Positions 22,760 through 32,991 of a stretch of 64,000 bases of DNA are shown piece by piece. The DNA lies in NCBI GenBank assembly GCA_050084985.1, contig JBITNC010000002.1:12462001-12526000 (forward strand), written 5' to 3'. A program made the position numbers and the translations under genes. The notes beneath the pieces were generated by a model that searched no databases, was not told the origin of the DNA, and saw nothing but the letters and a program-made list of their open reading frames with translations. Position 1 is the first letter of the stretch. Every line of letters begins with the position of its first letter. This DNA comes from Nageia nagi (Eukaryota > Pinophyta).

Positions 22760-23560
22760 TCATATCACCTATAGGCATTAGATGCTTCAAAGTATCCCAA
22801 TAAAATGCATTTGATGGATTTCTTATCAAGCTTCTTTTTATTTTCTTTTGGCACATGCACAAAATAGGTTGAGCCAAATATTTGAAGATGAGAAATCTTT
22901 GGTTGTATACCAAACCAAGCTTCATAAGGGATGGTTTCCTTTAAAACTTGAGGGGGACACTTATTTAGAATGTAAATAGAAGTATGTACTACTTCATCCC
23001 AAAAACTAGTGAGATGGCCCTTTTATTTTATCATGTATCTAAACATATCAAAAATTGTTTAGCTTTTCCTTCTAGCCACTCCATTTTGCTATGGAGTGTA
23101 GGCAATTGTATATTGCCTTAAAATGCCATGTTGATGGTAGAAGTTCTTAAATTCATTAGAAATGAATTTTTCTCTTTTATCAATTTTGAACTTCTTGATA
23201 AAATAGCTAGATTAGTTTTCAATAAGAGACTTAAATTTAACAAACTTCTCAAAGGAGTTAGACTTATTTTGTAGTAAATAAAGCCAACTCATCCTAGAAA
23301 AGTCATCACTAAAGATAAGCATATATCTTGACTTACCACCTTGGTTGGGAGTCTGCATTAGTCTACATAAATCTGCATGCACTAGCTAAAGAGGGTACTT
23401 AGCCTTATATTGGTACTTTTGAAACTTCACTCTGTGTTACTTTCTTGTGAAATAACTTTCACAAATCTCACTGGGTGTATGGGAGATGGCAAGAAGGCCT
23501 CTCATCAATTTTTGCAAAACATGTAATGAGTGAAAATTTAAATGACTAAGTCTTCTATGC
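22760..23560 (-). pseudogene. Copia B integrase and linker relic
   Basis: Around 22780-22930 the minus strand gives the linker block (HVPKENKKKL, KCILLGYFEAS-like), and around 23080-23340 it gives traces of the integrase core (NGVARRKSK at the Glu, and DDFSRMSWLYLLQNKSN). The frame changes repeatedly, so no single open frame exceeds 60 codons. Assignment rests on block order and position. Confidence 0.7.
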
Positions 23561-23741
23561 CATTACTAGGAAGAATCGATGGATGCTTTTAAATTTCTTG
23601 CTACAGGTGTCATCCTGAGCATATACATCATATTTTCAGTCATATGGATGGTGGCTATAAGCTGGTTAGTAGCCTCTTTAACTATGGTACACTTTTTTCT
23701 TTTGAAGGTTATATAACCCCTTATATTAGGCTAGCTAATAC

Positions 23742-23990
23742 TTAATAAATTATGCTTAAGGCCAAGAACAAGAGAGTGTTATGCATATAAAATATCTCAC
23801 CAACTTTAGACTTAAAGGCAATAGTCCCTCTATTGTGGATGTCTACACTTTTGTTATCACCAAACCTAACCTTGCCTATGACATTGGTTTCAACATTAAG
23901 AAACAAGGCTTTGTTTCCAATCATGTGGTTAGAGCATCCATTATCTAGTTACCTACATCTTTTTCTTTAGCTTGGAAACTACTACAAGTG
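23742..23990 (-). pseudogene. Copia B protease / pre-integrase region
   Basis: The minus-strand frame at 23742-23924 (MIGNKALFLNVETNVIGKVR, FGDNKSVDIHNRGTIAFKSK) is the segment that follows the D-S-G-C box in copia polyproteins. The active-site box itself would fall at about 23930-23950 (W-x-x-N-N-G-C-S-N-H), where the catalytic Asp reads as Asn in 'LDNGCSNHM'. Confidence 0.6.
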
Positions 23991-23999
23991 AGAAATATG

Positions 24000-24933
24000 C
24001 TGCTCTTAGCTTGATCCTCAACATATTGAGATTTGAGGTTAAGATTTTTCTTCCAATAATGTAGTTCTATGTGACCACATTTATTAAAGAAGTCACAATG
24101 TTTGAGGGTGTCATATTTTGATCTTCCCCCAAAATGACCTCTTGCATGGCCTCTTCTACCTTTGCCTCAGCTTTTATGATTGCTTCTTCCATGCGATGGT
24201 ACACCTCTTCCATGAAAGGATGAAGAAGAACTAGGTTTTGATGAAGAGGGCTCTTGGCCTTGCATTTTCAACTTTCCATGGAAGGCTTGGTCCAAATACT
24301 CAACTCTATCACTAATTTTATATTCATAGATAGTTAGACTACCTTGTAACTCTACAAGATTGAGTTAGGATAGGTCCTTTGCTTCTTTAATGGTAGTGGT
24401 AATGGGATCAAACCTTTTAGGTAAGCTTCAAAGCACCTTTTCAACAATTATGGTGTCTCCCATCTCTTCAACATGTGAATGGAGGGCATTTACAAGATCT
24501 TATATCTTGGAAAAGAAGAAAATTATATTCTCTTCCTCTCTCATATGGAGAGATTCAAACTCCTTCCTTAATAGTTAGAACTTTCCCACACGGACCTTAG
24601 CTCATCCTTTATATGCGATTTCCCATGCTTCATTAGAAGTATTACACTTTGCAATTTTGGAGAAGATGGAAACATCTATCATAGACTAGATGGTAAACAA
24701 TGCCTTGGCATCCTTCTTATAGTTCTCCAACACTTCTTTCTTATTATCTGCAATCATTGTTGCAAAGGCAACTTCATTTGAGTTGATAAAACCCTAGGAA
24801 ACAAATGTCCATAGGTCTTGAGAGATAATAAATTTTCTCATCCAAATGCACCAGTACTCATAATGGTCTCCATTGAAAATAAGAATATGTAATTATAGTG
24901 AATTTCTTGGCTTTGAATCCATTTAACACAATA
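24000..24933 (-). pseudogene. Copia B gag relic
   Basis: It occupies the gag position before the primer site. A zinc-knuckle remnant at about 24065-24110 reads HCDFFNKCGHIELHYW, with the second and last Cys of CX2CX4HX4C replaced. Upstream pieces on the minus strand match UBN2-type gag wording (IDKVPFATMI, LLNYKEFESL, MERWEEDNIIFFFSK-like) in several frames. Dead. Confidence 0.65.
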
Positions 24934-24955
24934 AATTTTGTGCTCTAATACCAAT
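24934..24955 (-). other. Primer-binding site of copia B
   Basis: TTTTGTGCTCTAATACCAAT abuts the right LTR on the plus strand; the coding strand reads ATTGGTATTAGAGCACAAAA, the initiator-Met-tRNA type with one change. Confidence 0.85.
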
Positions 24956-25958
24956 TGAAGATTTTGAAAAGAAGAGAATAAATAATACATAGAAGAGCAC
25001 AATAAGGCTAACCACAGGTAGAATAAATAATGAGATAAATTTGGAGATCAAAATATATGTATTGCAAAAAAGTAAAAATTTTACAAGATTCTATTGGAGT
25101 TAACAAGAAAACATACATGAAGGTTTACTCTACTCCACCATCACCATCATTAGTTTTCGCATAGGTTGTTTATGCTTATACTAAGATAAAATATTATATG
25201 CCTGCTACTTGGTCAAAATATAATTAAATGTAGCATGGTTCCATGCATGCATTTTGTCATTCTTTCTATAGAGAGTAGAGGATGCCCATGCCCTTGTATG
25301 CACGATGTCTGAAACACATTAAATGGTTGCAAAAGGTAGATCAACCATTTTTGTACAAATACATTAATGTTGATGTTGAGAAACTAGTGTTAGTGATTAA
25401 CCATTTAATTCTGGGGTAGAAAGACCTTTTCAGAGTGAAAATTTAGGTTCCAATGCAAGAAGGACATGATAGCATAATAAGACTCGGGGTCTAGGGTGTA
25501 AAATGGTGAGGTTGCTCACCCAAAATGGTGGGCATTAACAACACCCATAGTTCAAAATTAAAAATAGTTCTTAGAAATTACTAGAGCTCAAAGTTTGATG
25601 GATGTAGTTGGCAGACACTAGGTCCCATGCTCAAGGGTTGTTATTTCCAAGATAAGGAAATGGAGATGATAGTGCCCATAGAGGAAGAGCCATTGGGATG
25701 AGATAGAATAGTAACACTTGAAGATGGAGAAGTATGTCTTGGACATGGATAGATCCTGCTAGAATGAGATAGAGCCTAAGAAACATAGCCTGGAGTAGAA
25801 ACTAACACTTGAAGAACTAAAATGGAACAATGCCTGAAAGTTGAATAGAGCCCAGCACCTGAAGTCATAGAATTTTTGGAGGAAGAAATAGCATCTAGGA
25901 AGAGAGATAGAGCTTGGAGTACTCCAGTAATGCTCAAGATGGAGATTAATAGTTTTCA
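24956..25958 (-). repeat. Copia B right LTR (5' LTR)
   Basis: Partner of 19698-20720; 1003 bp, TGAAGATTTTG...AGTTTTCA, followed by AATCCT. The 66-codon minus-strand frame at 25759-25959 is within the LTR and is not a gene. Confidence 0.92.
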
Positions 25959-26289
25959 AATCCTGATCACATGGGGGTGCTAGTTATTTCATGTAAACAT
26001 TTACCCATTGACTAGAAGTTAGAGGTAGCTTCGTAGGATTTGAATTGCTTGCATAGTAGAAAATGATCAATGATGTTGCCTATTTCGTTGTATAAAAAAA
26101 AAGTATACTTCATTTTGTTAATATTTTTCTAAGATAAATATTCATCCCTCCATAAATATCTTTCCAAAACTTAATTGTATTTCCCTAACATAGATGAACA
26201 ATTTCATACTTACATTAGTGATAATATAGAAGATCATGAAAGAACCATTTTAATTATATTCAATTTTATATTCAAAATTTGAAATTTTA
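25959..26289. other. Intergenic DNA, nothing recognised
   Basis: 330 bp between copia B and the upstream part of the hairpin locus. No repeats or frames of note. Confidence 0.5.
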
Positions 26290-26439
26290 ATTTTAGTACT
26301 AATTATTGGAACTCCTTGAAGCTAAACCATTTTTGAATTGGAAAGCCTTTCCTAGGGAAGGTCGTTGGGAACTCACTAGACTTTCTCATTAGTTGAAATA
26401 GTTACACAAGATTTATCATTTAAAACTAAATGAAAGATT
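26290..26439 (+). promoter_or_regulatory. Upstream part of hairpin locus 1, cut off by copia C
   Basis: This stretch (GGAACTCCTTGAAGCTAAA, AAGGTCGTTGGGAACTC, AGTTACACAAG) aligns with 55215-55355 of the second hairpin locus. The alignment resumes at 31827 after copia C. The two stretches were therefore contiguous before the insertion. It is upstream flanking or promoter sequence of the hairpin gene. Confidence 0.65.
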
Positions 26440-27106
26440 TGTTGAAAATGGAGACTACAGCTAGCCGGCCAACCAGCTAAGAGATTGACCTACTAGTGCT
26501 AGCCGATATGAAGGATATCGATCCGATAAAGCTAACCGGCCTACAGGGCATCGGCTAAAAATAGAGAGCATTTTTTTTCTCATTTAACACCAAATTTCAG
26601 TTGCCAAGAAGCCATGACACTTGGATATGAGTTACTGAAGGGTTGGGGGTAACCTCACGACCTTCCAGATCTAGCTTGGGTTTAAGTTGGGTTTGTTTGT
26701 ATCTATAAATAAGAGGCTTGAGTTGAGGCATATAGATTTGAAGTTTGTAAGTAGTTTTAGCAGCAGTTGTGAGTTGCTTGTAATTGTAGTTTGGTGGCTT
26801 ATGTAGATAGCCTGAGAGAGAGAGATTGTAGTGAGGCTTTGTTGTAGCTCCAAAGTGAAGGTTGTAGCAAGGTTGTGCTACTGGTTTGTTGCTTGGAGGA
26901 CTTGGAAGAATGTTATGCAAAAGGGTTGAAAGCTTCTCCGTGGATGTAGCCTACATTGGGTGAACCACATTATCTCTTGTGTCTCTCATTGTGTGATTGA
27001 TATTCATAGTTGTTTGATTTTAGTATGCTTGAATGTTATTTTTTTTTGCCAAGGAGTAGGAGAATTATTTATGCTCTTATTTATATGAAATTATTGAATC
27101 CTAACA
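26440..27106 (+). repeat. Copia C 5' LTR
   Basis: TG...CA. A TATA box (TATAAATA) lies at 26704-26711, and the downstream motif GATGTAGCCTACATTGGGTG (26943-26962) recurs in other LTRs of the window. The minus-strand frames in it (26597-26920) are not genes. Confidence 0.95.
26704..26711 (+). promoter_or_regulatory. TATA box in the copia C 5' LTR
   Basis: TATAAATA followed by AGAGGCTTGAG; the same sequence is kept in the 3' LTR at 31433-31440. It is the probable U3 promoter of the element. The 3' LTR copy points towards the hairpin gene about 800 bp downstream. Confidence 0.7.
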
Positions 27107-27120
27107 AGTGGTATCAGAGA
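27107..27120 (+). other. Primer-binding site of copia C
   Basis: AGTGGTATCAGAGA begins at the LTR edge and contains TGGTATCAGAG, complementary to initiator Met-tRNA. Confidence 0.92.
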
Positions 27121-27183
27121 TTGTTATTTTGTTGGGATTTTGTTGGTGAATCTTGTTTGTAGATTGGAACCAAGAAGAGCACT

Positions 27184-30100
27184 ATGGTAGAGGAAGGGAG
27201 GCTAAAGGTGGAAATATTTAATAGGCAAGGATTTCAATTTTGGAAAATGCAAATAGAAGACTACCTCTACCAAAAGGATCTCTATCAACCTCTAGAAGAT
27301 AAGAGTAAGAAACCGGCTACTATGAGTGATGGAGATTGGAACTTGTTGGATAGAAAAGCTTTGGGGGCTGTTAGACTTTGTTTAAGTTCTAGTGTAGCTT
27401 TCAATATTTCCGATGAAAAAAATACTAAAGGAGTAATGGATAAACTTGCAAAAATGTATGAAAAACCATCTGCCTCAAACAAAGTATACTTAATGAAGAA
27501 ATTGTTTAACATGAAAATGAATGAAGGTAGTTCAGTTCAAGACCATGTTAATGAATTCAACACAATCACAAATCAGTTAACTTCAGTTAAGTCAGAATTT
27601 GAATATGAAGTAAGAGCTTTATTAATTCTATGTTCACTTTCAGATAGTTGGAATAGCTTTGTTATGGCTATTAGTAATTCTTCTTCTAATGCAGTTTTGG
27701 TCTTTGATGAAGTTGTTGGAACAATTCTAAGTGAGGACATGAGGAGAAAGTCCACAGGAGAAAGTTCCAATGCTGCTCTCATAGTAGAGACAAGAGGAAG
27801 ATCAAGGGAAAGAAGGAGAAACAAGTCAAGAAGCAAATCACAAGGAAGGTCAAAATCAAAAGGTAACACTAAATTGGAATGTTGGCATTGTGGTAAAAAG
27901 GGTCACATTAAGAAAGATTGTTGGAATAGGAAAGGAAAAGAAAGTGATAGTAGTAATAATAATAATGAAAGCACAAGTAACCAAGAGGCAAATATTGTTG
28001 GTGAATTAATTCAAGATACTTTAATCATGTCTCATGAAAAGAATGGTGATTATTGGGTTCTTGATTCGGGTGCTTCATTTCATGCTACTCCACATAAGAA
28101 CTATTTCTCAAATTACACACAAGGTGACTTTGGTCAAGTATTATTAGGTAATGCACACCCATGCAAGATTGTTGGTATTGGCAATATAACAATGAAATTA
28201 CCTAATGGAACACAATGGACTCTTAATGATGCTAGACATATTCTAGACCTTAAAAGAAATCTTATATCAACAAGCAAATTGGATAAGGAGGGTTATGGGA
28301 TGACATTTGGAGATGGTAGTTGGAAAGTAACTAAAGGTTCAATGGTATTTGCAAAGGGAAATTTGGTGGGGTCTCTTTATTTGCTCACAAATGTCTTTGA
28401 TTATTCATTGAATCTTGTTTCAATAGGCAATGATGCATCACTATGGCACAATAGGATTGGACATATGAGTGAGAAAGGCATGAAAATGTTACACTCTAAT
28501 GGTTCACTCCCTAATCTAAAAGAGGTTGATTTAGGATTCTGTGAATATTATGTGTATGGAAAACAAAGAAGGGTTAGTTTTCTTAAAGTTGGCAAAGAAA
28601 AGAAGAGTAAAAAATTAGAGCTTGTTCATACGGATGTGTGGGGTCCTACACAGGTTTGCTCACTTGGGGGCTCATCTTATTTTGTCACTTTTATTAATGA
28701 TTGTACTAGAAAGACATGGGTATACTGTATTAAAAAGAAATCTGATGTGTTTGAAACATTTAAGAGGTGGAAGGCATTGGTTGAGAATGAAACTAATTCT
28801 AAGTTGAAATGTCTTAAGTCCGATAATGGTGGGGAATTTTGCAATAATGAGTTTGATTCATTTTGTTCACACAATGGCATTAGAAGGATTAAGGTAGTTC
28901 CTAGAACTCCACAAGAAAATGGGGTTGCTGAAAGAATGAATAGGACTATCTTGGAAAGGGCTAGAAGTATGAGGATACATGTTGGGTTTCCTTTGAATCT
29001 TTGGGCTGATGCTATTGACACTGCTGTTTACTTGATTAACAGGGGTCCATCTATGGCTTTATATGGAGGTATTCCAGAGGAGATGTGGATAGGTAAAAAG
29101 GTGAATTAATCATTCTTGAGAGTCTTTGGTTGTGAGGCTTTTGCACATATTGATAAAGAGGATAGAAAGAAACTTGATGCAAAATCACAAAAATGCTATC
29201 TTGTTGGATATGGTGTTAATGATTTGGGATATAGGTTATGGGATGTTGATAACCATAAAATCATTAGAAGTAGAGATGTTGTATTCAATGAGAAAAGCAT
29301 GTATAAAGATAGATTGCAAAAGGTTGAGGAACCCAAGTTTGTATCTTTAGAAGATGTTGATCAATATAAGGGGCCTATTAATAATAATGTTCAAGCTCCT
29401 CCACCACAAACACCTCAAACTTTGTCACTTAGAAGGTCTTCAAGGACTAGAAAACCTCCTAAACAATATTCTCCTGCTCTTTATCATATTCTTTATACTA
29501 ATGGTGGTGAATCTGAATGTTTTGATGAAGCTATGCAGGGTGGTACATAGATTAAGTGGGAGCATGCTATGAAGGAGGAGATGGACTCCTTACTTAAGAA
29601 TCAGACTTGGAGTTTGGTTGGGCTTCCAGAGGGTGAGAAGGCACTTACTAACAAATGGGTGTACAGGATAAAGGAAAAGGGAGACGGGTGACAAAGGTAC
29701 AAGGTAATACTTGTGGTAAAGGGTTTTGCTCAGAAAAAAGGTATAGATTATGATGAGATCTTTTCTCCAGTTGTTAAAATGACCTTGATTAGAGCAATAT
29801 TGAGTCTTGTTGCTACTGAAAACTTGTTTCTTGAACAATTGGATGTAAAGATAGCTTTCCTTCATGGGGACTTGGAGGAGGATATTTATATGCATAAACC
29901 CAAAGGTTTTGAAGTCAAAGGTAAAGAAGGGTATGTATGTAAATTGAAAAAGAGCTTGTACAGTTTGAAGCAAGCACCTAGGTAATGGTATCATAAGTTT
30001 GACACTTTCATAATAACAAATAAATTTGTAAGATGTCAATTAGATCATTGTATATATGTAAAGAAGACAACAAATGGCAACTATGTAATCTTGCTTTTGT

Positions 30101-31062
30101 ATGTAGATGATATGTTGGTAGCAGGATCTAGTATGCAAGATATTCTTGATCTTAAGAAAAAGTTGGCTAATACTTTTGAAATGAAGGATTTGGGTGAAGC
30201 TAAACAAATTCTTGGAATGAAAATAACAAGAGATAAATAAAACCACTTGCTTAGACTAAGTCAAGAAGATTATATTGATAAGTTTCTTAAAAGGTTCAAT
30301 ATGAAAGATGCAAAATCTGTAACTACACCATTGGCAAAGCATTTTAAACTCACCAAACATTTAAGTCCTAAGACAAATAAGGAAAAGGAGTACATGACTA
30401 AGGTTCCCTATGCTTCGGTGGTTGGAAGTTTAATGTATGCAATGGTATGTACTAGACCAGATATAGCACAAGCAGTGGGAGTGGTTAGTAGATTCATGAA
30501 CAATCCAGGAAAAGGGCATTGGGAAGTAGTTAAATGGATCCTTAGGTATTTAAGGGGTACTTCTCATTACTCTTTATGTTTTGGTGGATCTAACTCTTGT
30601 TTGCAAGGTTATGATGACTCTGACATGGTAGGTAATATAGATGGTGGGAGAAGCACTACAGGATATGTGTTTACCATTGGAGGTACAATGGTTAGTTGGA
30701 TTTCTAAGCTCCAATAGGTTGTGGCTCTCTCCATTACTGAGGTAGAGTACATTGCAATTACAGAAGGTAGCAAAGAATTGATTTGGTTGAAGAGGTTGAT
30801 GGAGGAACTGGGAAAGGTGCAGGAGGATGCGAAGCTATGGAGAGATAGCCAGAGTGCTATCCATCTTGCAAAGAACTCAGCCTTCCATTCAAGAACCAAA
30901 CATATCAAATTGAGGTACCACTTCATCAAGACAGCGTTGGAGGATGGTTCAGTCAGTTTGGGAAAGATTCACACGTCTCAAAATCCTGCAGACATGTTCA
31001 CTAAAGTTGTTACGAAGGAGAAGTTGGGATCTTGCTCAACTTGGATTGGTCTTAAGGAGTAA
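27184..31062 (+). pseudogene. Copia C gag-pol polyprotein with six in-frame stops
   Basis: 1293 codons in one frame. Gag (UBN2 family, residues ~1-200) starts MVEEGRLKVEIFNRQGFQFW. The zinc knuckle CWHCGKKGHIKKDC is at residues 233-246, after an RS/RK-rich stretch. The protease box DSGA is at residue 294. Integrase has D484 (LVHTD), D547 (SDNGGEF) and E583 (AERMN), exactly the D(35)E spacing. RT has YVDD at 30100-30111. RNase H has the STTGYVF, EVEYIAITEG and RTKHIKLRYHFI blocks. Stops lie at 29107, 29548, 29689, 29983, 30238 and 30715. The first 641 codons (gag, PR and the integrase core) are fully open, so a gag-PR-IN protein could still be made. Confidence 0.95.
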
Positions 31063-31121
31063 AGGCTAAAATGAGAAGCTTTCGACCCTTGTTGCAGAGA
31101 AGGAAGTCTCCAAGTGGGAGA

Positions 31122-31132
31122 TTGTTGAAAAT
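31122..31132 (+). other. Polypurine tract of copia C
   Basis: AAGTGGGAGAT directly precedes the 3' LTR. Confidence 0.85.
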
Positions 31133-31826
31133 GGAGACTACAGCTAGCTGGCCAACCGGCCAGACCCTGTCAGAATCGGCCAACCGGCCAACCGGCTAAG
31201 AGATTGACTTGCTAGTGCTAGCTGTTCTGAAGGATACCGATCCGATAAAGCTAACCGGTCTGCAGGGCATCGGCTAAAAATAGAGAGCATTTCTTTTCTT
31301 GTTTGACACCAAATTTCAGTTGCCAAGAAGCCATGACACTTGGATATGAGTTATTGAAGGGTTGGGGGTAACCTCACGACCTTCCAGATCCAGCTTGGGT
31401 TTAAGTTGGGTTTGTTTGTATCTATAAATAAGAGGCTTGAGTTGAGGCATATCGATTTGAAGTTTGTAAGTAGTTTTAGCAGCAATTGTGAGTTGCTTGT
31501 AATTGTAGTTTGGTGGCTTATGTAGATAGCCTGAGAGAGAGAGAGATTGTAGTGAGGCTTTGTTGTAGCTCCAAAGTGAAGGTTGTAGCAAGGTTGTGCT
31601 GCTGGTTTGTTGCTTGGAGGACTTGGAAGAATGTTATGCAAAAAGGTTGAAAGCTTCTCCGTGGATGTAGCCTACATTAGGTGAACCATGTTATCTCTTG
31701 TGTCTCTCATTGTGTGATTGATGTTCATAGTTGTTTGATTTCAGTATGCTTGAATGTTGTTTTTTTTGCCAAGGAGTAGGAGAATTATTGATGCTCTTGT
31801 TTATATGAAATTATTGAATGCTAACA
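31133..31826 (+). repeat. Copia C 3' LTR
   Basis: Partner of 26440-27106, with about 27 extra bases near its start made of CCGGCCAACCGG-like repeats. Followed by AGATT. Confidence 0.95.
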
Positions 31827-32258
31827 AGATTCATATAATGGAGAACAACTGTTGGGTGCGACTTTGGTACTTTAGGACGTCATGACTGATGCCAAAAATG
31901 TAGAAAAACTGCGGTGAATTATCTCTGCTTAGTCGGTATTAGCTTTGCATTGTCCATGGCCGAATTTTAAGTCGTAAGAGTAGGCTTTACAAGTAATACC
32001 TGACCCAAACTACTCAGACTTTTACCACTTGTCGTAATCATCCAGGATTTTCTTTCCTTACCAATGCATTCAAGATCTGATTAATCGCATTTGCAAGCCA
32101 ATTCTACAATACCTTTACCAACCCACACAAATCAATTTATGAGCGTCTCCTAGATAATTATATATACGAGAGGTTTTTGCTTGAACACCATCACCGGTTC
32201 ACTCATGGGCTTCATGCATTGGGTGGGATTTGTTTAACAAAATGCGAAGTAAAGCAAC
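31827..32258 (+). promoter_or_regulatory. Promoter region of hairpin locus 1
   Basis: It aligns with 55365-55725 of the second locus, including AGTCGGTAT, ATCATCCAGGATTTTCTTTCC and CATTTGCAAGCCAATTCTAC. A TATA box (TTATATATAC, 32158-32167) is kept in both copies at the matching position (55616-55625), followed by GAG and GTTT-GCTTGAA. The start of transcription would be near 32190-32200, placing the hairpin about 65-70 nt into the transcript. Locus 1 has about 30 extra bases just before the TATA box. Confidence 0.6.
32158..32167 (+). promoter_or_regulatory. TATA box of hairpin locus 1
   Basis: TTATATATACGAGA, conserved with the second locus; about 100 bp upstream of the hairpin stem. Confidence 0.6.
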
Positions 32259-32379
32259 TGCTAGAATCTGAACCAGAAGAGAGAGAGCACCTCCACTCAA
32301 CTTCCATTAACGATGGAGTGTTGTTGTATCAAATGGGAGCATAGGAGGTGCTCTCTCTCTTCTTGTTTAGCCTCTGGCA
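32259..32379 (+). ncRNA. miR156/miR529-like microRNA precursor hairpin, copy 1
   Basis: The 20-nt segment AGAAGAGAGAGAGCACCTCC (32275-32294) is the perfect reverse complement of 32344-32363, with a 49-nt loop. Pairing continues outward, with few mismatches, to about 32259/32379, giving a stem of some 36 bp. The 5' arm contains CAGAAGAGAGAGAGCAC, which differs from canonical miR156 (as I recall it) at one base over this stretch. In the register starting AGAAGAG it is close to the miR529 family. Both families target SBP/SPL transcription factors and control phase change and shoot or cone development. The second copy at 55726-55848 has a compensatory stem change. A conserved TATA box lies upstream. 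Small-RNA data would be needed to fix the mature ends. Confidence 0.82.
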
Positions 32380-32522
32380 TTGGAAAGATTGACCATCAAT
32401 AGCATTACATGATATCAATTTCTATATTTCCTTATGTTAAATGATTCTTATAGGTCTCTCATGTTTGTGATAAAATAAGGAATTTCAATGTAGAAGATGT
32501 TAGCATAATTCCGTCTTCACAT
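32380..32522 (+). other. Downstream part of hairpin locus 1
   Basis: Alignment with the second locus continues (ACATGATATCAAT, TCTCATGTTT, GATAAAA-AAGGAATTT, GTAGAAGATG) to about 32522/55990, so the duplicated unit includes probable 3' transcript sequence. The ATGTTAGCATAA here closes at once, whereas the other copy opens into a short frame. Confidence 0.6.
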
Positions 32523-32619
32523 TGGTATTACAGGCCTGTCATCGGAATAATTGGATTATGCAATTATTTCTTTTATATTTTGTTTCAGTTATGAGAGTAA
32601 ATTAAGGATGTAATATTCT

Positions 32620-32991
32620 ATTTTGCATGTTCATGCATTACTATAAAGCAATGAACTTGTAAAAGAATTATATGCTGTGAGAATAGGAGGATTAGCTAGA
32701 GAGAGCAGGAGAGAGCTATGATTAGAGATTTGAGAGCTATTCTGAACCAAAGATAGAGTACAACACTTTGGGCTGTTGATTGTTCTCTTGGTGAATGAAA
32801 GGTGAGTGTTTAAGGATTTGATTGTTCTTGTGGGACATAGCCCATTATGGGTGAACCTCGTAAAACTTGGTCTCTTGTGTGGATAATCTTCTATACTTGT
32901 GATTCATCTCATATTGCTTGTTGTTCCTATTCTTTTACATTTCTGCTGTGTATGTTTATTGCTCGGCTATTAATTTATAGCAGATCTAACA
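32620..32991 (+). repeat. Possible solo LTR of a copia-like element
   Basis: GACATAGCCCATTATGGGTG followed by AACCTCGTAAAACTTGG and TCTCTTGTGTGG matches, in order and spacing, the R/U5 motif seen in the LTRs of copia C and of the gene-less elements. It ends in AGATCTAACA with no primer site after it. The left edge and target duplication are not clear, so the limits are approximate. Confidence 0.45.

Larger units (their letters stand above)
19698..25958 (-). mobile_element. Ty1/copia retrotransposon B, old and decayed
   Basis: Long LTRs (19698-20720, 1023 bp; 24956-25958, 1003 bp) start TGAAGATTTTGAAAAGAAGA and end in TTTTCA. They are clearly diverged. AATCCT flanks both sides (19692-19697 and 25959-25964), a target duplication of 5-6 bp. 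The minus strand carries, from right to left, primer site, gag, protease, integrase, RT, RNase H and a purine tract, all with multiple stops and frame changes. It differs from element A in LTR length and sequence, so it is another family. Confidence 0.93.
26440..31826 (+). mobile_element. Ty1/copia retrotransposon C, nearly complete coding frame
   Basis: LTRs of 667 bp (26440-27106) and 694 bp (31133-31826), TGTTGAAAATGG...CTAACA, are about 96% identical plus a ~27-bp indel of GGCCAACC-type repeats. The target duplication AGATT is perfect (26435-26439 and 31827-31831). Primer site and purine tract are in place. A single reading frame runs from 27184 to 31062 with gag, zinc knuckle, protease, integrase, RT and RNase H, in copia order. 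Six in-frame stops and no frameshift interrupt it. It inserted into the upstream flank of the first miR156/529-like hairpin. Confidence 0.97.

Noticed and set aside
26597-26920. Minus-strand frames of 107 and 60 codons, with their counterparts at 31316-31641
   Set aside because: They lie entirely within the copia C LTRs, antisense to the element, and are repeated only because the LTRs are repeated.
29590-30039. 149-codon minus-strand frame
   Set aside because: Antisense shadow of copia C reverse transcriptase.
30609-30929. 106-codon minus-strand frame
   Set aside because: Antisense shadow of copia C RNase H, whose blocks are clear on the plus strand.
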